Of a stretch of DNA of 64,000 nt, positions 35,030 through 45,104 are shown piece by piece. Made by a program: the position numbers and the translations under genes. Source of the stretch: Lysobacter oculi (lineage in GTDB: Bacteria > Pseudomonadota > Gammaproteobacteria > Xanthomonadales > Xanthomonadaceae). The notes under the pieces were generated by a model. That model saw only the letters and a program-made list of their open reading frames with translations. It was not told the origin of the DNA and did not search any database. The stretch is from the NCBI RefSeq assembly GCF_003293695.1, contig NZ_CP029556.1:1932001-1996000 (forward strand), read 5' to 3'. Position 1 is the stretch's first letter; every line of letters starts with the position of its first letter.

Positions 35030-36754
35030 TTGCTCGGCGGCGCCCTGCTGGTGCTGGCGGGCATCGCGTCGTCGCTGCTGGCGCGGCGCTTCGGCGCGCC
35101 GTTGCTGCTGGTCTTCCTGGTGCTGGGCCTGCTGCTGGGCGTGGACGGGCCGGGCGGCATCCGTTACAGCGACACCCGCTTCACCTTCATGGTCGGTTCG
35201 CTCGCCCTGGCGCTGATCCTGTTCGACGGCGGCCTGCAGACGCGCGCCTCGCACGTGCGCGGCAGCGTGGCGCCCTCGCTGGTGCTGGCGACGGTCGGCG
35301 TCGTGGCCACCGCGGCCTTGACCGCCATGGCCGCGCATCACCTGCTGCCGCTCACGCCGCTGCAGTCGATGCTGCTGGGCTCGGTGGTGGCGTCCACCGA
35401 TGCCGCGGCAGTGTTCTTCCTACTGCGCTCGGGCGGCCTGCGGCTGGAGCGGCGCACCGGCAGCACGCTGGAACTGGAATCCGGCGCCAACGACCCCATC
35501 GCCATCTACCTCACGCTGGCGCTGACCGGCGTGCTGGCCGGACAGGGCGGCGACGGCGGCGTCATCGGCATCGCCATGAAGATCATCTGGGCGATGGCCA
35601 GCGGCGCGGCCTGCGGTTACGCGGGCGGGCGGCTGCTGGTGTGGGCGCTCAACCGCATCAACCTGCCCTCGGGTCTGCATCCGTGGCTGGCGATGGCCGG
35701 CGCGGTGGCGGTGTTCGCCATCACCAACCAGCTGGGCGGGAGCGGCTACTTGGCGGTGTACCTGGCCGGCATCGTGGTGGCCAACCGGCCGGTGCGGGCG
35801 CGCAGCGAGGTGCTCTCGGTGCAGGACGCCGCCACCTGGTTCGCGCAGCTGGTGATGTTCCTGCTGCTCGGCCTGCTGGCCGATCCCAGCCGCCTGCTCG
35901 ACGTGCTCTGGCCGGCGCTCGGCGTGGCCGCCTTCCTGATGTTCGTGGCGCGGCCCATCGCGGTCGCCGCCTGCCTGCTGCCGTTCCGCTACCGGCCCGG
36001 CGAGATCGGCTTCATCGCCTGGATCGGCCTGCGCGGCGCGGTCGGCGTCTTCCTCGCCTCCATCCCGCTGCTGGCCAAGCTGCCCAACGCCTGGCTCTAC
36101 TTCAACGTGGCCTTCGTGGTGGTGCTGACCTCGCTGCTGGTGCAGGGCTGGACGCTGCGGCTGGCGGCGAAACTGTTCGATGTCGCGGTGCCGCGCGGCG
36201 ACCCCGATACCCGCCGCGTGCAGCTGGACCTGCCCGGCCAGCTCGACTACGACCTGCTCGGCTACCGCGTGCCCGCCGGCAGCAAGGCGCTGGATGCGCA
36301 GACCTGGCCGCTCAACGTGCGGCTGATGATGGCGGTGCGCGCAGGCAAGGTGTTGACCGCCGAGGAAGCCGGCGCCCTGCAGCCCGAGGACTACGCCTAC
36401 CTGCTGGCGCCGCCGGATTCCGCGCGGCGGCTGGACTGGCTGTTCGTGGGTGATGACGGCCAGGGCCCGGCGCAGGCCGGCTTCGGCAGCTTCACCCTGC
36501 CCGGCGACGTGGCGCTGGGCGAGCTGGCGCAGTTCTACGGCCTGCACATCCCCAAGCGTTTCTCGGCGCGGACCGCCGCGCAGCTGTTCGATGAGCGCTT
36601 CGACGAATCGCCGCAGATCGGCGACCGCCTCGCGCTCGGCCCGGCCACGCTGATCGTGCGGGCGATGAAGGAAGACCGCGTCGCCCAGGTGGGTCTGGAG
36701 CTGGTCAGCCTGGGCGAACGCCTGATCAGCGGCAGCAAGAGTCCGCGCGCCTGA
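35030..36754 (+). CDS. CvrA/NhaP2-type potassium/proton antiporter
   Basis: CPA1-family K+(Na+)/H+ antiporter. About 12 TM helices over residues 1-395 with LALALILFDGGLQTR, STDAAAVFFLLRSGGL, LELESGANDPIAIYLTL (ion-binding Asn-Asp) and FIAWIGLRGAVGVFLASIPL. The cytosolic tail holds a TrkA-C-like region (about 395-480) and a CorC_HlyC-like region (FGSFTLPGDVALGELAQFYG). 574 aa, close to CvrA. The start is doubtful: no ATG or GTG is in frame before conserved sequence; TTG 35030 is the first usual codon, but homologous-looking residues continue upstream through a CTG at 35000. It ends 3 bp from the convergent dehydrogenase gene. Confidence 0.87.
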   Translation: MLGGALLVLAGIASSLLARRFGAPLLLVFLVLGLLLGVDGPGGIRYSDTRFTFMVGSLALALILFDGGLQTRASHVRGSVAPSLVLATVGVVATAALTAMAAHHLLPLTPLQSMLLGSVVASTDAAAVFFLLRSGGLRLERRTGSTLELESGANDPIAIYLTLALTGVLAGQGGDGGVIGIAMKIIWAMASGAACGYAGGRLLVWALNRINLPSGLHPWLAMAGAVAVFAITNQLGGSGYLAVYLAGIVVANRPVRARSEVLSVQDAATWFAQLVMFLLLGLLADPSRLLDVLWPALGVAAFLMFVARPIAVAACLLPFRYRPGEIGFIAWIGLRGAVGVFLASIPLLAKLPNAWLYFNVAFVVVLTSLLVQGWTLRLAAKLFDVAVPRGDPDTRRVQLDLPGQLDYDLLGYRVPAGSKALDAQTWPLNVRLMMAVRAGKVLTAEEAGALQPEDYAYLLAPPDSARRLDWLFVGDDGQGPAQAGFGSFTLPGDVALGELAQFYGLHIPKRFSARTAAQLFDERFDESPQIGDRLALGPATLIVRAMKEDRVAQVGLELVSLGERLISGSKSPRA

Positions 36755-36757
36755 GGC

Positions 36758-37933
36758 TCAGGCGTCGGCGGGTTGCCAGATACGGTTCTGCGGGTCGAGT
36801 TCGGTGGTGTCCATCACCTCGCCGCGCCAGCCGAAGCCGCAGATCGCCATCACCCCCTGCGCCATCGGCTGCAGCGCGAAGGCGTCTTCCAGCGGCTTCT
36901 CGTTGATGGCGGCGGTGATGAAGGCACCCAGCCCGGCCTCGGTGGCGGAAAGATAGAGCGTCTGTGACAGGTGGCCGCTTTCCAGCGCGATGACGCGATA
37001 GCCCTTCTTGTGCTGACGGTACTTCCAGAACGTGCGGTCGTAGCGCGGCACCAGCAGCACCATCGCGTGCGCGTTGGCGAACCAGTGTTGATGGCAGACC
37101 GCCACGCTGGCCAGTTCGTCCAGCGGCATCGCCGGCGCGGGCAGCGGCGCCAGCCGATGGCGCACGCAGTCGTAGTGGTAGAGGCCGGGCGCGATGCCTT
37201 CCACATGCCGCAGCAGGCAATACGCCTCCACCGGATGCAGGCCACCACCGGATGGGCTGGTCTTCTTGAGGAAGGTGGTGTCGGGCGCGCCGTCGATGCG
37301 GCCCTGCGCGGCGAACACGCGCTGCATCAGCCGCGCGAACACCGGCAGCGGCAGCGGACGTTCGGCATCGAAGTTGCGGCAGGTCACGCGCGCGAGCAGC
37401 ACCTCGTCGAAGGCGTTGCCCGGCGCGCGCGGCAGGTCGATGCCGGCCGCCGCATCACCATCGGCATACGATTCCGGCGGCGGCGGCCCCAGCACCTGGC
37501 GCATCTCCGGCACGGTCTCGGTGCCCAGGTCCTTCATCGCCTGCACCGCGTCGTTGTCGTCCCAGCGGGTGAAGGCCTGCAGCGTCGCGCCGAGCGGATG
37601 CCAGTGCAGCGCGCGCAGGTGCTCGTCGCGTTCGCGCCAGTGCGCATGGGCGCGGCCCTTGCCGATCAGCAGGCCGGCTTTCAGCAGGCGCCGCCACACC
37701 GGACGGGCGGCTTCGGGCAGGTCGCGGGTATCGGTCCAGGCATGCGCGCCGACCTGGCCCAGCAGGGCGCAGGCGTCGGCATCGATCTCCACTTCCTCAC
37801 CGATGTGCGGCGCCAGCGCGATCCAGCGCCGCTGCGCGGACAGGCCATCGCCACCGGAGAGCAGATGGGTCAGGTCGAAGGCGAGCGTTTCCCGCGGCTC
37901 GATGTAGAGCACGGCGCACCGGCGCAGCTGCAT
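36758..37933 (-). CDS. SagB-related FMN dehydrogenase, putative RiPP peptide-maturation dehydrogenase
   Basis: 391-aa nitroreductase-fold enzyme of the SagB/ThcOx type. SagB enzymes oxidise azolines to azoles in microcins and streptolysin S. C-terminal domain (about 175-391): VTCRNFDAERPLPLPVFARL (FMN-contacting Arg), TSPSGGGLHPVEAYCLLRHV (hallmark SagB motif) and LGAFITAAINEKPLED. The N-terminal 100 residues (IEPRETLAFDLTHLLSGGDG) may be a small helical recognition domain. Start MQLRRCAVLYIEPRET at 37933 was preferred to an upstream extension that overlaps the peptide gene. It resembles the family described as putative peptide maturation dehydrogenase in Xanthomonadaceae. No YcaO-type cyclodehydratase lies nearby, so the reaction on the peptide is unknown. 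Confidence 0.85.
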   Translation of the reverse strand: MQLRRCAVLYIEPRETLAFDLTHLLSGGDGLSAQRRWIALAPHIGEEVEIDADACALLGQVGAHAWTDTRDLPEAARPVWRRLLKAGLLIGKGRAHAHWRERDEHLRALHWHPLGATLQAFTRWDDNDAVQAMKDLGTETVPEMRQVLGPPPPESYADGDAAAGIDLPRAPGNAFDEVLLARVTCRNFDAERPLPLPVFARLMQRVFAAQGRIDGAPDTTFLKKTSPSGGGLHPVEAYCLLRHVEGIAPGLYHYDCVRHRLAPLPAPAMPLDELASVAVCHQHWFANAHAMVLLVPRYDRTFWKYRQHKKGYRVIALESGHLSQTLYLSATEAGLGAFITAAINEKPLEDAFALQPMAQGVMAICGFGWRGEVMDTTELDPQNRIWQPADA

Positions 37934-37969
37934 GGGGTTCTCCGCGTGATTGCGCCCGCACGATAACCG

Positions 37970-37998
37970 TTGCGTGTGCCCCATCCCAGACCTACAGT
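37970..37998 (+). promoter_or_regulatory. Sigma-70-like promoter for the putative RiPP precursor
   Basis: -35 TTGCGT (37970-37975), 17-bp spacer and -10 TACAGT (37993-37998), ending 38 bp before the precursor ATG. The same 103-bp region carries the leader of the divergent dehydrogenase. Confidence 0.5.
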
Positions 37999-38036
37999 CG
38001 GCATTCCGGCCCGGGGGGCCATGAGGGGAAACACCG

Positions 38037-38366
38037 ATGGCAACGAAAAAAAGCCTGAAGTCCGAAGCCCTGAGCCCGAAGGTGGCCGACCGGCTGCTGG
38101 AACTGCTCGGCACCGACACCGAGTTCCGGCGCCTGATCAAGAAGGATCCGCAGGCCGCATTCCTGCAGGCCGGTTACAAGCCGTCGAAGGAAGTGGCCGC
38201 GGGCACCCTCGGCGCAGCGTGGATGTGCTGCGACATTGACCGGATCGCCCCGAAGGCGAACATCGAAGCATCGCGCGAGCAGCTCAAGAGCATGTTGACG
38301 GGTGGCATGGGGCAGTCGCCCATCGCACTGACCCTGTCGGCCAGCCCGCGCAAGCTCAGCAAGTAA
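38037..38366 (+). CDS. Putative NHLP-related RiPP precursor peptide
   Basis: 109-aa protein with the look of a ribosomal peptide precursor. Residues 11-50 are a leader related to the nitrile hydratase alpha-subunit family (LSPKVADRLLELLGTDTEFR, then IKKDPQAAFLQAGY). Next come AAWMCCDIDRIAP with adjacent Cys64-Cys65, a charged helix (ASREQLKSMLTGG), and a small Ser/Leu-rich end (QSPIALTLSASPRKLSK). Gly89-Gly90 could mark leader cleavage. I recognise it as the mod_pep/NHLP-related putative peptide family that travels with the SagB-related dehydrogenase and the cyclase beside it. Good ribosome-binding site (GAGGGGAA) before ATG 38037. No maturation chemistry or activity can be stated. Confidence 0.8.
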   Translation: MATKKSLKSEALSPKVADRLLELLGTDTEFRRLIKKDPQAAFLQAGYKPSKEVAAGTLGAAWMCCDIDRIAPKANIEASREQLKSMLTGGMGQSPIALTLSASPRKLSK

Positions 38367-38382
38367 GGCCTGGCCGCACCGC

Positions 38383-40830
38383 TCAGTTCGCGGCGCGTTT
38401 CGCCAGATACACGTAGGCGGGCTGCTGGCACCAGCCACAGCCCTGCTCCCCATACAGCCGCCCGCGACCGTAGGCGTCGCTTTGTCCCGCTCCCGTCGTC
38501 CGCCCGCGCGCCGGCTGGCGGGCGGCAAGCGCCACGGAATATGGCGCATTCGATGGCACCGGCAGCGAAGCCCCGCGCGCTTGCGTCAAATACTCAAGCG
38601 CGCGGGAAAGCTCGGGCACGAAGGAATCGGTGAGCTTCGAGCAGGCGGGCGCCGCGTGTGCCTTGACGGTGTTGGCGGCATCGAGATCGCCAGTGAGCCC
38701 GAAGAACAGCCCAGCCTGCAAGGCGGTGTAGCAATTCGTGGAAAGTTCCGTCGCAGGCACACCCGTTTCCTTGGGGAAGGACAGCGCCAGCATCCGCTCC
38801 AACACCTGCCGGGCTTCGCGCTTTTCCCCTGCGGCCACGGCAGCGACCGAATGTACGAACAGGGCACCCTGTCGCACCGTCCGGGTCAATGAAGGCGCCT
38901 TGCTGATGAGCCGCGCCCTGTCCAGCGCCGCCTGGGTGTCACCCATGTCGAGCGCGATGGAAACATCTTCGTACGTGACGCCATCGTCCAGCTGCACGTT
39001 CGCGGCACGGTAATCGAGCTTGGCCTGCTGGAAATCACGCAGGGCGGCATGACTGCGCGCCAGGCCGATGTCTGCCGAAGGCAGGCCCAGCGCGCGCGCG
39101 CTGGCATAGGCGATGACTGCATCCTTCGGGCGGTCCAGACCCAGCTGGTTGAAGCCCACCAGCTGCAGGACCTTGGCCCTGGTCGGGTTCTGGGCTTTCT
39201 GGGCCCGTTGCGCATAGGTCAGCGACTGCCCGAACAGACTGCGCTCGGCCAGCACGTAACCCATGTTCATGAGCGCCGGAAAATCATCGGGATAGACCTC
39301 GGACAACTTCTTCCAGGCTTCGAGCTCGCCCGCAGGGTGGTCGAAACGCGCGAGCCAGGCATCCATGTACAGCTTGTCGCGTGCGGCAAGCCTGGCGGAC
39401 AGCGCCGCGCCCTTGCGCAGATAGGACTCGGCCTCCACCGAAAGTCCCTGGGCATTCAATGCCCTCAGGCCACCCAGCCACGCCATCGCAAAGGAGGCGT
39501 CCAGGCTGATGGCGGTATCGAACAGCCGCTTCGCCTTGGGGTAATCGCCCTCGTCAAAGGCCTGCTGTCCGAGCGCATATGACTTCAGTGCATCGATATT
39601 GCTGGTGGTCACCTGCGGCAATGGTTTGGAATCGCGCTCGATCGAGGCCAACGCCTCGCCCAGCTTGCCGCGCAGGGCGCCGGTCACCGTGTCGACTGAA
39701 TCCAGCGCCGAGCCGACGCCACGCCCGTCCGCGCTTTCGACATACACAGTGGACTGCGTCCGTGGATCCACCACCTCGGCGCTGACGCGCAGTCGGCCAC
39801 CCACTTCCGAGACCATCGGCAGGATCACCGCGCGCACGCCGTCGCGCACCGCGATCTCGGAGGCGATGGCGCGGTCGATGGCGGTGCCTTCCGGCTTCTG
39901 CATGCGCTGCAGGGTTTCGCGCGCCTTGAGGTCGGACAGCACGTTGACGTAGCGCGACTGCTCCAGGCTGATGCGGAAGGCCTGTTCCAGCGATTCGTCC
40001 AGGCGCGGGTCGCCGGTCAGGTTGCGCAGGTCACCCATCACCACCCAGTCGCGCTCGGCGAAGGCGATCGCCGGCTCGGGCTTCATCGCATACCAGCCGC
40101 CGATGCCGAGGCCGGCCAGCAACACCGCTTCGGCCACCAGCGACGCCGGGCGCCGCCACAGCGGCAGGTCGCGCCAGGCCTTGGGGCCGTTCTTGGGCAT
40201 GCGCAGCGGGGCCAGCCCGGCTTCGCCCACCTCGTGCACTTCCTGCTTGCCGGGCACGCCCTTGAAGCACCAGTGGCCGTGCGACTTCCACAGCAGGTGT
40301 TCGCCGCGCTCGCCCAGTTCGCGGGCGGCGCGATGCGCCAGCGGTTCGGCGATGGCGGACACCAGGATCTGGCCGGGCCGCGCCAGCGTCATCAGGCGGG
40401 CGGCCATCGGTTTGGTCAGGCCTTCCACTTCCAGCGGCTTGGCGCCCAGCTGGACCGCCTCCACGCTGTTGCGCCAGGTCAGCACCTCGCCCACGTGCAG
40501 GCCGGCGCGGGCGCGCAGTTCCACGCCATGGCGGACACCGACGCCCTTGAGCGCCTTCATGTAATCGAGCGCGAAGCCGAGCCCGTCGATGGGCCGCTCG
40601 AACAGCAGCAGCAGGCCATCGGAACGGTCAATCAGCCGGCCGCGCCAGCGCTGCTGCAGTTCCAGCACCACGCGGTCCAGGTCGCGGAAGATCTGCGCGG
40701 CGGCGGTGTCGCCCCGTTTCTCGGTGATCTCGGTGGAGTCGCACAGGTCGGTGAGCAGCAACGTGCGCAGCAGCGGCGTGTCGTCCGTGCTGGCGCTGGC
40801 CGCAGGCATCGGGCGCGGCTGGGCGTTCAT
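38383..40830 (-). CDS. Putative peptide-modification-system cyclase (class III cyclase + TM + TPR)
   Basis: 815-aa membrane protein. Residues 18-205 are a class III nucleotide cyclase domain: TLLLTDLCDSTEITEKRGD (metal Asp28), GRLIDRSDGLLLLFE (Asp71), ARAGLHVGEV. Where active enzymes have VN-x-AAR, this has KPMAARL (140-146): the Arg is kept, the transition-state Asn is lost, so activity is doubtful. One TM helix (about 229-248) follows. The C-terminal half is periplasmic or cytosolic, first with a TolB-like/ADP-dependent fold region (WVVMGDLRNLTGDPRLDESL), then TPR-like helical repeats (about 440-730), ending in a Cys-x-x-Cys (GCGWCQQ, 798-801). I recognise the family seen with NHLP-related peptides. 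ATGA overlap with the upstream GGDEF gene; converges on the precursor (16 bp). Confidence 0.82.
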   Translation of the reverse strand: MNAQPRPMPAASASTDDTPLLRTLLLTDLCDSTEITEKRGDTAAAQIFRDLDRVVLELQQRWRGRLIDRSDGLLLLFERPIDGLGFALDYMKALKGVGVRHGVELRARAGLHVGEVLTWRNSVEAVQLGAKPLEVEGLTKPMAARLMTLARPGQILVSAIAEPLAHRAARELGERGEHLLWKSHGHWCFKGVPGKQEVHEVGEAGLAPLRMPKNGPKAWRDLPLWRRPASLVAEAVLLAGLGIGGWYAMKPEPAIAFAERDWVVMGDLRNLTGDPRLDESLEQAFRISLEQSRYVNVLSDLKARETLQRMQKPEGTAIDRAIASEIAVRDGVRAVILPMVSEVGGRLRVSAEVVDPRTQSTVYVESADGRGVGSALDSVDTVTGALRGKLGEALASIERDSKPLPQVTTSNIDALKSYALGQQAFDEGDYPKAKRLFDTAISLDASFAMAWLGGLRALNAQGLSVEAESYLRKGAALSARLAARDKLYMDAWLARFDHPAGELEAWKKLSEVYPDDFPALMNMGYVLAERSLFGQSLTYAQRAQKAQNPTRAKVLQLVGFNQLGLDRPKDAVIAYASARALGLPSADIGLARSHAALRDFQQAKLDYRAANVQLDDGVTYEDVSIALDMGDTQAALDRARLISKAPSLTRTVRQGALFVHSVAAVAAGEKREARQVLERMLALSFPKETGVPATELSTNCYTALQAGLFFGLTGDLDAANTVKAHAAPACSKLTDSFVPELSRALEYLTQARGASLPVPSNAPYSVALAARQPARGRTTGAGQSDAYGRGRLYGEQGCGWCQQPAYVYLAKRAAN

Positions 40831-41894
40831 GCCACCGTTTCCCGCACCGGCGCGACGTGGACCACCGGCGCGTCGGGTTCGTGGATTTCGAAGCCATCGC
40901 CGCCGCGCGCCTTGACGCGGTAGAGCGCGGCATCGGCGCAGGCGTACCAGCCCTGCCAGTCCTGCGCCGGGTCGATCATGCAGCCGCCCACGCTGAGGCG
41001 GCAGATCAGCGGCGGTTCGCCGTTCATTTCCCACAGCGCGCGGGCGGTGGCGACCAGGTAGTCGGCCATCCGCGCCAGGTCGTCAGGCTGGTCGAGGCAG
41101 GCCAGCACGCAGAATTCGTCGCCGCCCAGCCGTGCCGCCACTTCGACCGAGCCGGTGATGGATCGCAGGATGTGCGCCACGCTCTGCAGCACGCGGTCGC
41201 CGGCGATGTGGCCGTAACGGTCGTTGACGTCCTTGAAGGCATCGCAGTCGATGATCAGCAGGCCGCAGCTGTCCAGGCTGCCCAGCGCGCGACGCTGGTC
41301 CACCATCGCCACGAAGCCGCGGCGGTTGCACAGGCCGGTCAGGTCGTCGGTGCGGGTGAGTTCCTGGGTGCGGGTCAGCCGGTCGGTGGCGTCGCGCAGG
41401 GAGTCGAGCGCGGATTGCAGGTCGCGGTTGCGCCGGCGCAGGCTGTGCATCAGCGACTGCTCGTTGTCCACTACCCGCATGATGGCGCGATGCAGGAAGC
41501 CCGCCACGCAGCGCGGGTCCTCGGCCAGCAGGTTCTGGAAGGTGCTGTGGTCGAGCTCCAGCAACACGCAGTCGTTCACCGCGCGGGCGGTGGCGGAACG
41601 CAGGTGGTCGCCGATCAGCAGGCCCAACTCGCCGAAGAAGCCGCGCGCGCCGAGCTGCTTGAAGAATAGGTCGTCGCCGAACACCAGTTCGACCACGCCC
41701 GATTCCACGATGTACATGGTGCGGCCGCTGTCGCCTTCGGCGAACAGTTGCTGGCCGGCTTTCAGGGTGCGGCGATGCGCCTGGCTGGCGAACAACGCGA
41801 ACTCGGTTTCGCCGACCACATAGCTGTCCCGCGCGGGAACCCGCACGGGGGCTTGGCCTTCATTCGAAGAAACGCGAGCGCTGCGACTATCCAC
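40827..41894 (-). CDS. cNMP-binding/GGDEF protein coupled to the cyclase
   Basis: About 355 aa. N-terminal Crp-type cNMP-binding domain: AGQQLFAEGDSGRTMYIVES, then GFFGELGLLIGDHLRSATAR, which keeps Glu and Arg of the phosphate-binding cassette. A short helical linker leads to a GGDEF domain: TRTDDLTGLCNRRGFVAMVD, IDCDAFKDVNDRYGHIAGDR, ARLGGDEFCVLACL. The GGDEF signature is exact; no RxxD I-site precedes it, so product inhibition is unlikely. Together: a cNMP-controlled c-di-GMP synthase. The stop overlaps the cyclase start (ATGA at 40827-40830). Start chosen at GTG 41894; a TTG at 41942 opens a longer frame but lies upstream of the likely -10 element. Confidence 0.85.
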   Translation of the reverse strand: MDSRSARVSSNEGQAPVRVPARDSYVVGETEFALFASQAHRRTLKAGQQLFAEGDSGRTMYIVESGVVELVFGDDLFFKQLGARGFFGELGLLIGDHLRSATARAVNDCVLLELDHSTFQNLLAEDPRCVAGFLHRAIMRVVDNEQSLMHSLRRRNRDLQSALDSLRDATDRLTRTQELTRTDDLTGLCNRRGFVAMVDQRRALGSLDSCGLLIIDCDAFKDVNDRYGHIAGDRVLQSVAHILRSITGSVEVAARLGGDEFCVLACLDQPDDLARMADYLVATARALWEMNGEPPLICRLSVGGCMIDPAQDWQGWYACADAALYRVKARGGDGFEIHEPDAPVVHVAPVRETVA

Positions 41895-41921
41895 GCATCC
41901 TGCCCACCCCAATAGACGCTG

Positions 41922-41930
41922 AATATAGCA
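41922..41930 (-). promoter_or_regulatory. Extended -10 promoter of the cNMP-GGDEF/cyclase operon
   Basis: On the minus strand TGCTATATT (41930 to 41922) is an extended -10 element. A weak -35 (TTAAAG) lies 17 bp upstream. Transcription would begin near 41915, about 20 bp before the proposed GTG. A nearby TTGACA (41942-41937) is spaced only 9 bp from the -10 and cannot be its -35. Confidence 0.5.
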
Positions 41931-41957
41931 CCTGAATGTCAACCCTTTAAGCAGACC

Positions 41958-41983
41958 AAAAACGCGGCCGGAGCCGCGTTTTT
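41958..41983. terminator. Terminator downstream of aceA
   Basis: AAAAACGCGGC and GCCGCGTTTTT form an 11-bp perfect stem with a CGGA loop. It ends the minus-strand aceB-aceA operon and separates it from the cNMP-GGDEF promoter. Confidence 0.92.
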
Positions 41984-42005
41984 AGATTCATGAACGCCCT
42001 GCTGT

Positions 42006-43301
<1,296 letters not shown>

Positions 43302-43356
43302 GGCGATGTCCTTGGTGGATGCGATGGGGCGATGCGGGGTGGATGTGGCGGCGGAA

Positions 43357-45018
<1,662 letters not shown>

Positions 45019-45040
45019 CCGTCGCCGAATGGCTATTTAC

Positions 45041-45088
45041 AAAACAGACTTGTCAATGTTTTACATTTGCTTTTCAAATATGTGGAAA
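45041..45088. promoter_or_regulatory. A/T-rich operator region between aceB and its LysR-type neighbour
   Basis: This stretch is strikingly A/T-rich for the genome. It carries AAAACA-N10-TGTTTT (45041-45062) and an imperfect dyad TTTCAAATATGTGGAAA (45072-45088). Such paired A/T dyads upstream of LysR regulators often bind the regulator. TTGTCA (45050-45055) could be the regulator gene's -35. Confidence 0.5.
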
Positions 45089-45104
45089 TCAAGCGCTTCG
45101 GCCC

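Noticed and set aside
36758..37933. Ordinary nitroreductase
   Set aside because: The Ser-Gly-Gly-Gly-Leu-His-Pro motif and N-terminal extension are of the SagB type, and a peptide-like gene lies beside it.
41937..41942. TTGACA as -35 for the cNMP-GGDEF gene
   Set aside because: Only 9 bp from the -10 element; spacing is incompatible.
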